Position numbers and translations under genes: made by a program. Positions 42,901 through 54,395 of a stretch of 64,000 nt of DNA are shown piece after piece. Every line of letters begins with the position of its first letter. Position 1 is the first letter of the stretch. Source of the DNA: Struthio camelus (Eukaryota > Chordata > Aves > Struthioniformes > Struthionidae). The stretch covers positions 6,806,214-6,870,213 of the forward strand of contig NC_090964.1 in assembly GCF_040807025.1 (NCBI RefSeq), read 5' to 3'. The notes under the pieces were generated by a model that was not told the origin of the DNA, made no database searches, and saw only the letters and a program-made list of their open reading frames with translations.

Positions 42901-45900
42901 CCTTCCTGCCCTGCTCATCCCCCTGCACCTGCCTTGGGCCTGGCTGTGCAGAGCTATTGGAGGCTTTCTTCACATCTTTATTTTCTCCTGTTCCTCTTGT
43001 CCCACCAGAACCTGAGGGCACAGGGGGAGGACACAAAAAGACTAAACCAGAATCTATGCTGGTGCCTCTACAGCCCTGCCTACAGCCAGGGGACAGACAA
43101 GGAGCCTTCAGCACTGTTCCACAACCCTGCGCCTGGGGGAGGCCTTAACCACATCTCACGATACAGTCCTCCTAGAGCCACAGGAAGAGAAGGCACAGAG
43201 TACTGGAGAGGTGATGTCCCCCAGCCCAAAACCACTGCACTGGCGTTGCTCTCATTTTAAACGGGAACGAGAAAGACGACTTAGTATCTCACTTCATAAT
43301 CCTTTAACAGTAGTAAAAGCAATCTGCCCAGGAACCTGAAATACTCCCCCCTGCCCCTCTCCCACAAGAGATATCAGCATACTTCCAGCCTCTGGACTTA
43401 CCAACGCAGTTGTCGCAGACACTGCAGTGAGAGGTTCGTGGAGGGCGGAACATTTTGCAGGTGTAGCAATACTTTAGTTTCACCACATACTTGTTGATGA
43501 CCACTTCCATCGTGCGGGCTGGTGGGCGATAGGTAGAGGTACCCATATTATCTACAAGGGGAAGGAGGGATAGTCAAACTGGTGCAGGTGAAACCCAACC
43601 TATCAGATGCTCCAGCCAAAGCCCCCACATCATGCCAAGCGACTTCCTGGCAGAATAAGGGACGGCACGTGCTCTCCTGCTCACGTGATTTTAATGCAAA
43701 AGCTGAGAGGCAGTTCAGCCTACAGGATTTGTTTCAGAGTGGGCAGCCAGGAGCTCCAGTCAGCTCCTCACAGCATTGTTTATGTTCCCTTTGCTGTCTG
43801 GTCAAGGAAAATGCTGCTGGGATGACAAGAGGAAATAATATCTGCCCAACGCTTTGAAAACATAAAGCAATATATAAATAGTGAGCATAAAAGCAGCAGT
43901 GTTAATGCGCCCAGTAACACCAACTCATCTCTACACGTCTAACAGTTCACAACAAAAGGAGGCACATAATCTGTTAATGCACGTGCAGTTCCTCCTCTGC
44001 TGTATGCACAGCATCAAAGTTACAGAAATCAGGAAACCGTCACATTAGGGTAACCTCAGTAAAAGCATCCCCAACCTGTAGCTGGAGCCAGCAGCACAGC
44101 CATGCTCAAGAGACTCATTTTCATGATAGAAGGGGAGGACGGCAGGCAGGTCTCAAGCGCTCCAGACAGATTTCATTGAAATTTGACACAGGTACATTAA
44201 TAGCACAAGAGGAACTATTCTCCTCAAGGCTGAAGCTGAAGAATTTTTAAGGACGCTACAAGCTGCACTTAGGTATGCTGCACTGGCATTTGACTAGTAA
44301 TTTGGGACTGACAACTGAAGACTGTTTCTTCAATCAGCATGAGCGTGAGCTGGGAAACCTCTGTATCATGTTTGCAATTTGGGGAGTTATTTCATAATTT
44401 ATTTAATTCACTCTTAAAACAACACCTTTACAACTTTGAGGAAGTCTTTGAAAATAGAGATTTAACAGTGAGCAGATTAAGAGGAAAATGACTGGATTAT
44501 ATTAACAGTAACAGCTGGCACAACCAGCAGCTTCTGAAGCCAGCTAACCGCTTTAGGCACTTTTAAATAGAAACATGGATAACCACTCTGAGGATATTTT
44601 AAAACTAGTTGTATGGGCAGACACAGAATTATTGCCTTGCAACCATCTTCAGTGGGGACAGATTCAAGTTGTCTCACATTAGCTTTGCTAAAGCATTGTG
44701 TTACTAAGAGCAACATCAAAGCAGTCCACAGATCCTGAATGCATACGCTTTCTTGGCTACCACAAAAACAGTGTGACATAGCAGTTTTTAGATAGGGACA
44801 AATATTAGCGTGCTGTTAATGAAACCATTAATAAAGGAGACCTTGAGGCACAGCAGGCTAAATGGCAAATCATAACCTTAAAAATACTCATTTCTAAATG
44901 AATTATCCTACCAATATTTTGCAGGAAAACTTACAGGGTAAGATCCCTCCTAGTCTGGACAACATTCAAAGTAATTAACGCTCTGTAACAAAAGGGCATA
45001 GGCACTCTCACTCTAGTCTTTCTTTCAGCAAAAAAGAGAAGCAGAACAGCTAGCCAGCTTTCTCAGCACCAAATCTGCAAGTCTGTCCCCAGGATCGGAC
45101 TTTTCCGAGAGGCACAAACAGGGTGTGGGTGGTTAACAGCAGCGGCAGTTGAGTCTTTTGCTGTCACCACATTCACCTGTCACAGAGCGTCCTTCAGGAA
45201 GGATGGGATTTTCAAAGACTTTCAAAGAAGTCAAGAGGAGTCCAAATGAAATTCCATAAAAGCCAGACACAGAAAAGGTTACTTAAAACTCCAGGCTAAA
45301 TCTGTTTCATGCACAATTTCACAGTATCGGTCAGTACTATGCAAAACTGAAGACAAACAAAAACGCGGCCCAGGCTGCCCCTGGAACAGGACACCTACTC
45401 TCCCCAGCTGAGCCTTGGTGCCTTCACCTGGAGACCTATTTAGTGCTAGTATAACTGTATTCACGCAAACAGAATGAAACACTTACAAAGAAAAGCAAGG
45501 ACATGGCGTCTAAACACAGCATACAGCCTTTTCCCTTACAAGGCTTAAGCTTTCCAGCTCAACCCTCACTGTCTGCAGCATAACATAAGTAGAGATTTGT
45601 TGTGGTTTACCAGAAGCAGCTCTGAAATCCACTAAAACCAGCAGGAGTCTCCATGAGGGGTGGCACTCTAGCCCTGTGCACTTGGAGTTAACATACAGAC
45701 TACATGCTCAGTTCCTTCTCACATCAGCCTTCACAAAAATCCAGCATCAGTCATCTCCCCCCTCCACTCCAGACACATCAAGCAGGAATCTGGCAGGGTG
45801 CTTTAAGGCTACAAATCCACGGTCCCTTTACATCACTATTTCTCCCATAAAGTCAGTCCTGCTCTCTGCTCCTCTGCTTCCTGGTCCTGCCACCTTCCCT

Positions 45901-48900
45901 GCGCTGACAGTAGCAAGAAACACTCTGTCAGTGTTTGTCCAGGCAAATTCCCTGCTCCTACTCACTGGGCGACCACCCAAACACCAGCGCGAGGGAGGCA
46001 CCAGGAACAGTCAAAGATAAGATCTGATAATCTTATAATCTTTGATTTGATAATCAAAGATAAGATCCAGCAGTAGACCACACTCAAAATGGATTGGAGT
46101 TTAGTTGCAACTGTCTCATTAAAACAGAAAAAGGCGGCTTCATTTCTGCATGTTTTTAGAAAGACTTCTCTGATCCAGAAAGCAGACTCAGTGATCCTGT
46201 CCGTCACCTGCTGATCAGGGAAAATTCTCCCTCCACATTCCAGAAGATGGAGGAATAGCAGCAAAAGGCCAGGCATTAATGCTTTTTATCTTCCAGGCGT
46301 GCTTCTTGTTTCAGTAGTTTTATAAATATTAATTAGCTAATCGTCATCAGCTTTCCTTCTTATCAGGATCTCTATATTACAGCCATGCTGCATATAGGAA
46401 AAAAAAAAAGTCGAAGTAGCAATGAACTGGCTCTTCCGGGGGGGGAATAATCAAATTTTGTAACCTGGACTGGAATTTAGATCATCACAAATCCCAGCCC
46501 CAGATCTGAACCACTGCTCAGATCATGAAAACACTGTCACTGCTTAAAAGCATGGCACAGAGTGATTCTGACTGGGGACTCTGCTTTTCCAGCTGCTGGA
46601 GAACAGACCCTAATGGTATCAACATTTAGGGCACTGATACTGCCAGCTCCCCCTCATCTGAACTCTGCATGGGGCCACAGCCCAGTCAGGTCTTGGTCCT
46701 GAGGGCAGAAATAGTTATAGCCTCCAATCCCTTGTATGGGATGTTGCCTGGGAAAGTGATGGGATTAAACAGAAAGGGAAACTACTGCTGCTTCTCTGCA
46801 GATCCCCTTAAGGCACAGCCTGCTGTGCTACAGGAGCTTGTCACACCTCTCTCACCATGGCTCCTAAAACACTGCCAGGCCTCCCAATCTAATGCTCTGG
46901 CCCCTTTTCCCTTGAAATGACTGTTAAAGAGTCAAGACTCACTGAGCCTGAAATGCACGCAGACACACACATGCACTGAAGCAAACACAGGAGAGGGAAT
47001 AGAAGTCTCACCGATCCGCTTTTCCAGGTCTGCAGCTTCACTTGGGGTGGCTCGAGGCAGGATACCTGGATCTCTGAAGCTTGTCTGGAGCAGACAGCTG
47101 ATGACAAAGAAGAAGAGGACAGCTGCAATGATGGGGATGGCCAGGGTCAGGTGACTTGCAAGGAAGGGGCAGCTGTTTAAAAAAAAAAAAAAAAAATTTG
47201 TTTCAGACCATCCCAACAGCACTTGCTACCAGCTATTGCATTAATACTATAAGTTACCATGGGGTGGTGGACTAAAACACTGCTGCTTTGCAGAGACCTC
47301 TGGAACAGTAAGAGACAGCCCAGATAACATCCTGCAGCACTGGAGTTGCACTGGAAAGACAGGGTCTTTGAAGCAAAGGCAGCTCCTATACAGAGCCTCT
47401 TGGCCCTTCCGAGGTCCCAGAATCGTGTTTCAAAAACCTGTCAGCTGTCCCAAAGCCTGGTCACCTTCGACAACAGTAGCATCAAGCCCATATGGAGAAA
47501 GGCCTAAGTTAACAAGAGATCAAAACTGGCAGGAACATGATCCCACTTGGTCCAACATGTGAAGCTGAAAGGGAAATTGGCTTTGATTCAGCACAGCTTT
47601 GCTGTCTCTGGATGACTTGCATGTCCTTCATGGTGCACCAGATGTTTGAGCGGGGACGCATTTCAGTACTGAAACTGCTGTGACAAGCCAGCGTGCATCT
47701 AAACAGATGAGGCCCGTTCCTGGGCTTGCTGCTGCTGAACAAGTAGCAGTAGGACCTGAGGCTGTTGTCCTGCACAAAGGGACCAGAGCAATTGCAGTCA
47801 GTAGCAGGGCAACTCAGTTACTCACAGCACAACATGCTAAGAGACCTCTGAGGAACACAGCTCTTCACGTAACGCAGTGCTGGAGCCCCCCTCCCATTCC
47901 TCACTCTGCGAAAGGATTTGCTATTATAAGCACTGATAAGTACCCAGACTTGAGCACTGACACGCAAGCCTTTGGAGCCCTGATGGCCATGGGCAGTGCT
48001 AAGTCTCAATAACATAGCCAAGGCAGTTCAAAAGGATTAAGCAACTTTTGTTTCAACTCTCAAGCTCAGCTGTGCAGAACAAAGCAGCCACCAAGCAACA
48101 AAACCCCTCTGGCCTGAGACCAGCTCTGCTGCCCAGCCCCTCAGCCCTCTCCCTGAGAGGGGCACAGAAGGGCCTCTGAAACAAGAGGCATGCTTTCTTG
48201 CCACTGCTTTTCTAGGAGAATCTCTGGGCCCCTCTTTCATCCTTCAGGCAACAGAAGAAATTGCATTGAAAACGTGAACTGCAGACATAGGTGAGATGTA
48301 TTGCTATACATCTAGCAAACCATAACCCGTGCAACAGAAGTGCACTGCTATAATAACAACTTGGAAAGCCCCAGGGCATCTTCAACCAAGAAACAGTGAC
48401 TAGGCAAGAAGGGAGGGGGAGAGCAGATGTCCTTTACTTGGCCCAGTACAAAGCACTTACTGTGCTATTACCATCCATTAGCTTCAGAAGCAGCAGAGAA
48501 AGCTGTCAAAAAGTCACAGATGACACTACAAAAGGAGGTTTCGCACAGGTATCTATTACTGCCTCCCACAGCTGCCTACCAGTTTCAGCTTGTCTGACTG
48601 CTCTTTCTCAGAACCTCTAATCTGACCAAATACCTCAATGTCTCCGTCTGCAGGCTCGGGCAGCTATACTTTGGGACTCAGGAAGATAACAAGGTGATCC
48701 AAAGGCGGGCATGATTCCCCCACTTCATCCAGCAGTAGGGAAAACAAATTGCCTTCCCCCCTGAGAGGCAGAAATACAGAGATGGAATAGCAGAAGCCCT
48801 AAGAGATGTCAAGAATAAATCACGCTCCCTCCCCAGCTCCTCTCAGGCAGTGTAAGACATAACGGGGCAGTCTGGGCTCTCCCTTCCCGCAGGGCACAGG

Positions 48901-50368
48901 AGCGGGGAGCTTCCCTGGGCTGGCTCAGAGCCACCTTCCTGAAAGGAGAGGAGATCTGGGGAGACACACTTTCCCCTTCCCCAGACACCACTGCATAACG
49001 AAGGTAGAGCTCCAGTGCGGACCCTCAAGGTGAGGCCCTACACGTCACAACGGATTTTGCCATCCTTCAAGAGCCTTTAAGAGAAACTCCGTTCCTACCT
49101 CCTCTACCTAACAAATTGCACCAGTCTTAATGATCTTCTGGCTGCATGGACCAATTTACTTCTTGGTAGGCTTGGAGTAGGAGAGATTGCAGGGCTATTA
49201 AGAGACAAGGAGGACATCTCACGACAGGGAGCTGCTGAGGCGGTTGCCCGCTTTGGTCATTGAGGATGTTAAACCTACTCACAACACCAGTGCTTCCCGC
49301 CAAAGCAGGGCTGGGAACCTCGCAGCAGGAGAGTGATTTAAGGAAAGAGAGTGGGGAGAAGGGAAGGATACTGGGGCTCTCGCACTGGGGAGAGGTGCCT
49401 GCCCATAGCTCCTGTCACCTGCTTCAAGAGGGTACATAGGGAGGGCGAGATGCCACCTAACACATGTGTGAGCGGGGACAGCTTCTCTCCTGCAGCCCCC
49501 TCCAGCCAGGGGCTCAACAGAGGGGAACAGACCCCAACCCCTGGCAGAGAACAATCTGGGAAAGTGGAGGGGGACACAGACCCCAAAGGCGGGGACAGAC
49601 CCCACAAGGCTTCATCCCTGCAGAGAAGGGAGGGGCTAACCCCAAAGAGGGGGGGCCTAGATCCCCCTGCAGAGGGACAGACCCCACAGGGCACCCAGAG
49701 CCCACAGCGTGGGGGGGACAGCCCCCAAGGGGGGCCCCCACAGCCCCCTCAGCACAGGGACAGACCCCACAGGGCACCCAGAGCCCACAGCGTGGGGGAG
49801 ACAGCCCCCAAGGGGGACCCCACAGCCCCCTCAGCACAGGGACAGACCCCACAGGGCACCCAGAGCCCACAGCGTGGGGGGGACAGCCCCCAAGGGGGGC
49901 CCCCACAGCCCCCTCAGCACAGGGACAGACCCCACAGGGCACCCAGAGCCCACAGCGTGGGGGGGACAGCCCCCAAGGGGGACCCCACAGCCCCCTCAGC
50001 ACAGGGACAGATCCCAGAGGGCACCCAGAGACCCCAGCATGGGGCGGGGGGCAGCCCCCGAGGGCGACGCAGGCCGCAGGCGCCCCCCAGCCCGGCACTC
50101 ACTCGAAGGCGAAGAAGAGGCCGCTGGTGGCCAGGATGAGGCCGAGCGTGAGGGCGAAGACGCCGCTGTGCCGAGCCAGCATGAGGCGGCCGCCGCAGTA
50201 GAAGCGGTTGCGGCCCGGGAACACTTCCCATTTCCGGCGGGGCCGGCGGGCCGCGCCAGGGCGCTCCGGGGCGGCGGGCGGCGTGCCGGGAGCGGGCGGC
50301 GGCGGCGAGGCGGCCAGGCCCGGCGCCGCCACCCCCGGCGGGATCTGCCGGTACTCGCAGTCCTTCAT
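36910..50368 (-). CDS. ZDHHC18: ZDHHC18, palmitoyltransferase
   Basis: ZDHHC18 is a Golgi protein S-acyltransferase of the DHHC family; human substrates include HRAS/NRAS. Eight coding exons: 50368-50103, 47172-47012, 43551-43402, 41932-41795, 41245-41197, 40575-40473, 38933-38824, 37027-36910. Phases agree throughout, giving 364 aa (human 388; the difference is mainly the Pro/Gly/Ala-rich N terminus). Seen: MKDCEYRQI start, [22 protein letters not shown]1 about 69-88, TM2 about 97-118, DPG motif 123-125, Cys-rich domain with DHHC at 196-199, further hydrophobic segments, TTxE (TTNE, 285-288), the [18 protein letters not shown] PaCCT region and SLIDRRGF. The end is TSMVGGIP. Exon 5 is only 49 nt, and the intron after it is AT-AC (U12-type). 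Introns are otherwise GT-AG. Intron 1 holds a tandem repeat near exon 1. Confidence 0.96.
39925..40045 (-). mobile_element. MIR-like SINE relic in ZDHHC18 intron 6
   Basis: CTTGAGGAACTGACAGAGAC, GGGACTTGCCCAGGGTCTCA, then CAGGAAATCTGTGG and GTCCCAAGCTAAAACC follow the antisense MIR core order (gaggaaactgag ... gacttgcccaaggtcaca ...). Confidence 0.65.
40576..41196 (-). other. ZDHHC18: ZDHHC18 intron 5: U12-type AT-AC intron
   Basis: On the minus strand exon 5 ends GCG AG and the intron begins ATATCCTTCT, matching the U12 5' consensus ATATCCTTT in 8 of 9 positions. The branch-site consensus TTCCTTAAC occurs exactly at 40596-40588, 12-13 bases before a terminal CAC (AC at 40577-40576). Exon 6 then begins TGTGCTGGAG. 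The phase 2 join gives [13 protein letters not shown], as in human. No AG lies between the branch site and exon 6. Confidence 0.88.
43835..43895 (+). mobile_element. MIR-like SINE tail
   Basis: ATCTGCCCAACGCTTTGAAAAC, then AAAGCAATATATAAATAGTG, resembles the sense 3' tail of MIR-family SINEs (gcgctttgag ... gcgctatataaatg). The fragment is short and diverged. Confidence 0.35.
46005..46068. promoter_or_regulatory. Intronic TCF/LEF-GATA motif cluster with hairpin
   Basis: In ZDHHC18 intron 2 the string TCAAAGATAAGATC occurs twice. Between the copies, ATCTTTGATT (46038-46047) and AATCAAAGAT (46052-46061) form a perfect 10-bp inverted repeat with a 4-base loop. Each arm contains a TCF/LEF-type ATCAAAG, and the direct repeats contain GATA-type AGATAAG. 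Function is inferred from the motif only. Confidence 0.4.
49675..50045 (+). repeat. Tandem repeat, alternating 83/82-bp units, in ZDHHC18 intron 1
   Basis: The unit begins GGACAGACCCCACAGGGCAC and contains CCCAGAGCCCACAGCG and CAGCCCCCTCAGCACAGG. Units start at 49675, 49758, 49840, 49923 and 50005, so the spacing alternates 83, 82, 83, 82. The two unit types differ at GGGGGGCCCCCAC versus GGGGGACCCCAC. Divergent copies extend leftward to about 49500. The array ends about 60 bases before the exon 1 donor. Confidence 0.9.
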
Positions 50369-50595
50369 GGCGCCGCGCGGCTCCTCGCAGCGCCCAGCCC
50401 AGGCGAGGCGAGGCGCCGCGCGGCCCGGTCCCGGCCCCGGTCCTAGTCCCGGCCCCGGCCGCCGGCCCCCGCCGTTCGCTCAGCGGACGTGTCCGCTCCG
50501 CCACGCCCGGCCCCGCCCGCCGCGCCGCCCCCACTAGCGGCGCCCCCTGCTGCCGCCGCCGCGCGCCGCAGCCCCGCTCCCGGCCAGCGCCGCAC
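50369..50595 (-). promoter_or_regulatory. ZDHHC18: ZDHHC18 CpG-island promoter with CTCF-like site
   Basis: CpG-dense DNA lies upstream of the ZDHHC18 ATG. GCGCCCCCTGCTGC at 50540-50553 is a minus-orientation match to the CTCF core (13 of 14 positions). There is no TATA box. The island ends abruptly at the CA-rich repeat field. Confidence 0.65.
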
Positions 50596-51114
50596 AGTCT
50601 CTCTCTCTCACACACACACCCTCACACCCTCACTCCCCCTACCCTCACACACACCCCTGTGCTGAAATCCCCTCTCACACACACACACCCACCCACCCCT
50701 GTTGTGAAATCCCCTCACACACACACAGAAGACACCTGAGGTGAAATCCCCTCACTCACACACACACACGCACGCGCGCCTGTGGTGAAATCCCCTCACA
50801 CACACACACACACATACCTGTAGTGAAATCCTCTCACTCACACACATGCCTGTGGTGAAATCCCCTCACACACACACACGCCTGTGGTGAAATCCCCTCA
50901 CACACACACAGAAGACACCTGAGGTGAAATCCCCTCACTCACACACACACACACGCACGCACGCGCGCCTGTGGTGAAATCCCCTCACACACACACACAG
51001 AAGATGCCTGTGGTGAAATCCCCTCACACACACATGCTCCTGGGAGAGCTGTGCACACACATACACAGTCTCACACACAGTCCTCTTTGAGCCATGCGCA
51101 CACACGCACACACA

Positions 51115-51149
<35 letters not shown>

Positions 51150-52020
51150 AAGAGTTCTGTGGTGAAATCCCCTCACACACACACACGCCTGTGGTGAAAT
51201 CCCCTCACACACACACAGAAGACACCTGAGGTGAAATCCCCTCACTCACACACACACACACGCACGCACGCGCGCCTGTGGTGAAATCCCCTCACACACA
51301 CACACAGAAGATGCCTGTGGTGAAATCCCCTCACACACACATGCTCCTGGGAGAGCTGTGCACACACATACACAGTCTCACACACAGTCCTCTTTGAGCC
51401 ATGCGCACACACGCACACACACGCGCACACACGCGCACACACACACACACACAGAGAAGAGTTCTGTGGTGAAATCCCCTCACACACACAACACACACAC
51501 ACAGTTCTGTGGTGAAACCCTGTCTCCCACATACACACACACCCCCTCACTCCCCCTACACACCCTTACACACACCCCCTCTCCCACTCACACACACAGA
51601 CAAGAGTTCTGTGGTGAAATCCCCTCACACACACAACACACACGCACACTCCTGGGGGAGCTGTGCACACACGTAACAGTCACACACAGTCCTCTGAACC
51701 ACGCACGCGCGCACACACCCACCCAGACGAGGTCTGTGGTGAAATCCCCTCACACACACAACACACACACCGAGTTCTGTGGTGAAACCCTGTCTCTAAC
51801 ACACACACACACTATCCTGTGGTGAAATACCCCCCCCCCACACGAGTCCTGTGGTGAAACCCCTTCACATACACGCACACAGTCCTGTGATGAACCCCCC
51901 GTCACGCGTGTGCACGCACACACACACACAGTCCTGCGGTGACACCCCCTCGCACACACAGAGTCCTGTAACGAAACCCCTTCACACTCACACACACACA
52001 CACCCTGTGGTGACCCCCCC
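50595..52020 (+). repeat. CA-rich compound satellite with GTGGTGAAATCCCCTCACAC units
   Basis: Runs of (CA)n alternate more than twenty times with a conserved core GTGGTGAAATCCCCT. Part of the array is a tandem block of about 307 bp: the segment from about 50881 to 51187 recurs from about 51188 to 51490 almost unchanged, including the non-repetitive insert CTCCTGGGAGAGCTGTGC and CAGTCCTCTTTGAGCCATGC. A more diverged third block follows. All open frames here (Cys/Val/His/Thr-rich) are repeat artefacts. Confidence 0.92.
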
Positions 52021-52231
52021 CAGCCGCGCACAGGCGCACGCTTCGCAGAAACCCCCCCCGGCGCCCGGCCCGGGGCTGGCACTGGGCCACAGGGCACCCA
52101 CCTCACCCCACGGGGTGGCCGCTCCTGTTTCAGGCGGCCTTTCCCCTCCGGGGCTCTTGTTCGCGGCTACGGAAAGTCAGCATTTAAGGGGCTTAATCCA
52201 CTGACTGCGGGTTGAACGCTTTGGGGCAATT

Positions 52232-52252
52232 CCCCCCCCCCCCCCCCCCCCC
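52232..52252. repeat. Poly(C) tract
   Basis: A run of 21 C on the plus strand lies about 200 bases beyond the end of the CA-rich field. Confidence 0.85.
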
Positions 52253-54395
52253 GACACTGGAGACACACCTGAGCCTGGTTTGATAGGGCATAAGCAAGAA
52301 CAGAGTTCAACCTTTTACGTTTCAACATTTGGCATGACAGGATTTTACAATCGCTCCTTTCTCCCGAAGATTCGAGGCAAAAGTAACGGGGAACAGTCAA
52401 ACACATGTCCAGCGGGTTTGGAGGGGAAGAACGTGATCTGAATGTAAAAGGACATTTCCAAGAAATACCTCACTGGGGCGGGCAGGAGAGCATCTCTCCG
52501 GTACCGCGGGCCTGAGCAGGGTCAGCAGGACGGAAAGGCTTGGATTTTGCAAGCTCCAAACCACAGAGCCAACCCACAAAAGGATGGGGGTAGGGACAAC
52601 CTTTCAGAGGTCAAAGGTAAGACCAGCAGGAAACATATACAAAACTTTGCCACCGATTTGGAAAGTTTAAATAGCCTCTTCCAACGTGTTACGAGCTTGG
52701 ACTTACATTTAAGGGTTTATTTAGCATCTCGTTACAAGATGGGATGTTTTGTGCATTTTGCAACGTACACAGGTCTGCCTTTTAACTTCTCAACACTTGC
52801 CCTGCTTACAGAAGAAACTCTCCAATTAATCCTGTGAGCAGGAGCACAGGGCTTCAGCTTCGAAAACCAATGGAAAAAGGAAACTGCAGAGCTGCTGTCT
52901 GGGGGAGAAAATTAACAGGATCCAAACTCACCTAGCAGCTAGACCAAGAGTTAAAGCATGCAGAAGTGGCAACAAACACCAACACTTTCATCCTATGGAA
53001 GAGCAGATCCTTTCAGCACAGTGGCACTTGCAAGGAAGCAGGTTTTAGGCTGAAAGCAAGAATGGTCTCCCTTCTATAGCAAGACCTTCAAGAGTTTTGT
53101 GCATGCTGGGCTTTGTGTTAATCAGCTGAAGGATCACAAGCTTTGGGTGAGATGAGAAAACATCACATTCTCCATTCTAAGAGGTGGTGGTCTTAGGATG
53201 CGAGGAAGTGTGACTTCTGCCAGGCCATACAGTAGGGCAGCAGGAGAGCAGAAAACACTCTGTTCTGATGATCCCCCGCTCTCTGTCAAATGGAGCAGGA
53301 AATAGCGCTCTGCTCCTTGAAGCTTATTTCCCATCCCAGGACCATCCCTATTGCACCTCCCTTCTCCTCATCCACTCCAGTCCTCACGTTTCCCAAAGGG
53401 GGAACTGTCACTTCACTGAAGAGACACAAACTATGGTTCCTGTAAAAGCTATTAATTTTCATTGGTGATATTCATGTACCGACACACAAACTTCCGCGCT
53501 CCACAGAGTGTTGTGTTGCAGCACCACAATCCCCTCCATAAGCCCCTACCAGCAGTCCTCGAGAACAGCTGTTGCCGTCCTGGTTGTAGGTCTCACACAT
53601 TGACATTGGCTCCTCTTCCCCTGTAGCTCCTCCTGCATTTCCCTCACTGGCAGCATTGTCCCACGGTCACACCTTTGCTTGATGCCCACCAGCAGCGGGT
53701 GACCTGCTCTGACATGTGGCTGCCAGCTGCGGGCTGATGGCGGAGGCTGTGACACCGCGCTGCACTGCAGCTGGACGTGTGCTGTCTAGCGGAGCCTCAC
53801 ACGTGGAGCAGCTCCGGCAGACAGCACACGCCACAGCTGCTGCCCGTGCCGCTGCCTCCCTGCCGCATGACTTGATGCACTGAGTCAAGTACTTCGGCAA
53901 AGAAGGAACTTGAGAGGTCTGAGTGGCACGTACAACACAAGATCCTCCCACAGAGGCTGGGAATACTTGGGTTGCAGGAGGTGTTTGCTGTGATTTCAAG
54001 AACACTTCCCTGAGGTTTTGCACCAGCTGAGAATCTGACAGCAGCAGATCTTTGCCATAAATAATTGCTCAGTGACAGTACTTCACAGAAGACATAATGG
54101 CCATGCATTTCCTCTTCCCAGCGAACTTAGGGAACTTTTGGTCATCAGTAAAGAGTAGGGGCAGGACACTATAAGAGTCACAGCAAAGAGAACGTGCCCA
54201 TTTTAGACATGGTCACACGCTGACAGCTTTCTAACGGAGTAATTAGCAACTGAGTAAAACAGCTTTGTAATCTTTTCAACTGTCACAATAGCACCATTGC
54301 ATATGTGTTAGGCTTTTAAAAAAAGTGAGCTCCAATCCTGACCAGTATTTCTGCCCCACTACCAGCCTGGAGAAATATATACTCCCAATTGCTAG
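52253..54395 (-). other. PIGV: PIGV 3' UTR and intergenic DNA
   Basis: No gene is seen in this stretch. The first canonical minus-strand AATAAA after the PIGV stop is at 52721-52716, so most of this stretch may be a PIGV 3' UTR of about 1.7 kb. The remainder is spacer up to the CA-rich field. Confidence 0.45.
52716..52721 (-). terminator. PIGV: PIGV candidate poly(A) signal
   Basis: TTTATT on the plus strand is AATAAA on the minus strand (GCTAAATAAACCC). No AATAAA or ATTAAA was seen on the minus strand between here and the stop codon. Confidence 0.5.

Noticed and set aside
45170-45290. Possible ancient LINE/SINE piece with GGATTTTCAAAGACTTTC
   Set aside because: Only a short, weak resemblance to known sauropsid repeats; it could not be distinguished from chance by eye.
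50595-52106. Cys/Val/His-rich open frames beside ZDHHC18
   Set aside because: They are translations of CA-rich compound satellite DNA; the repeated GFHHR-type peptide is just the GGTGAAATCCCCT core.
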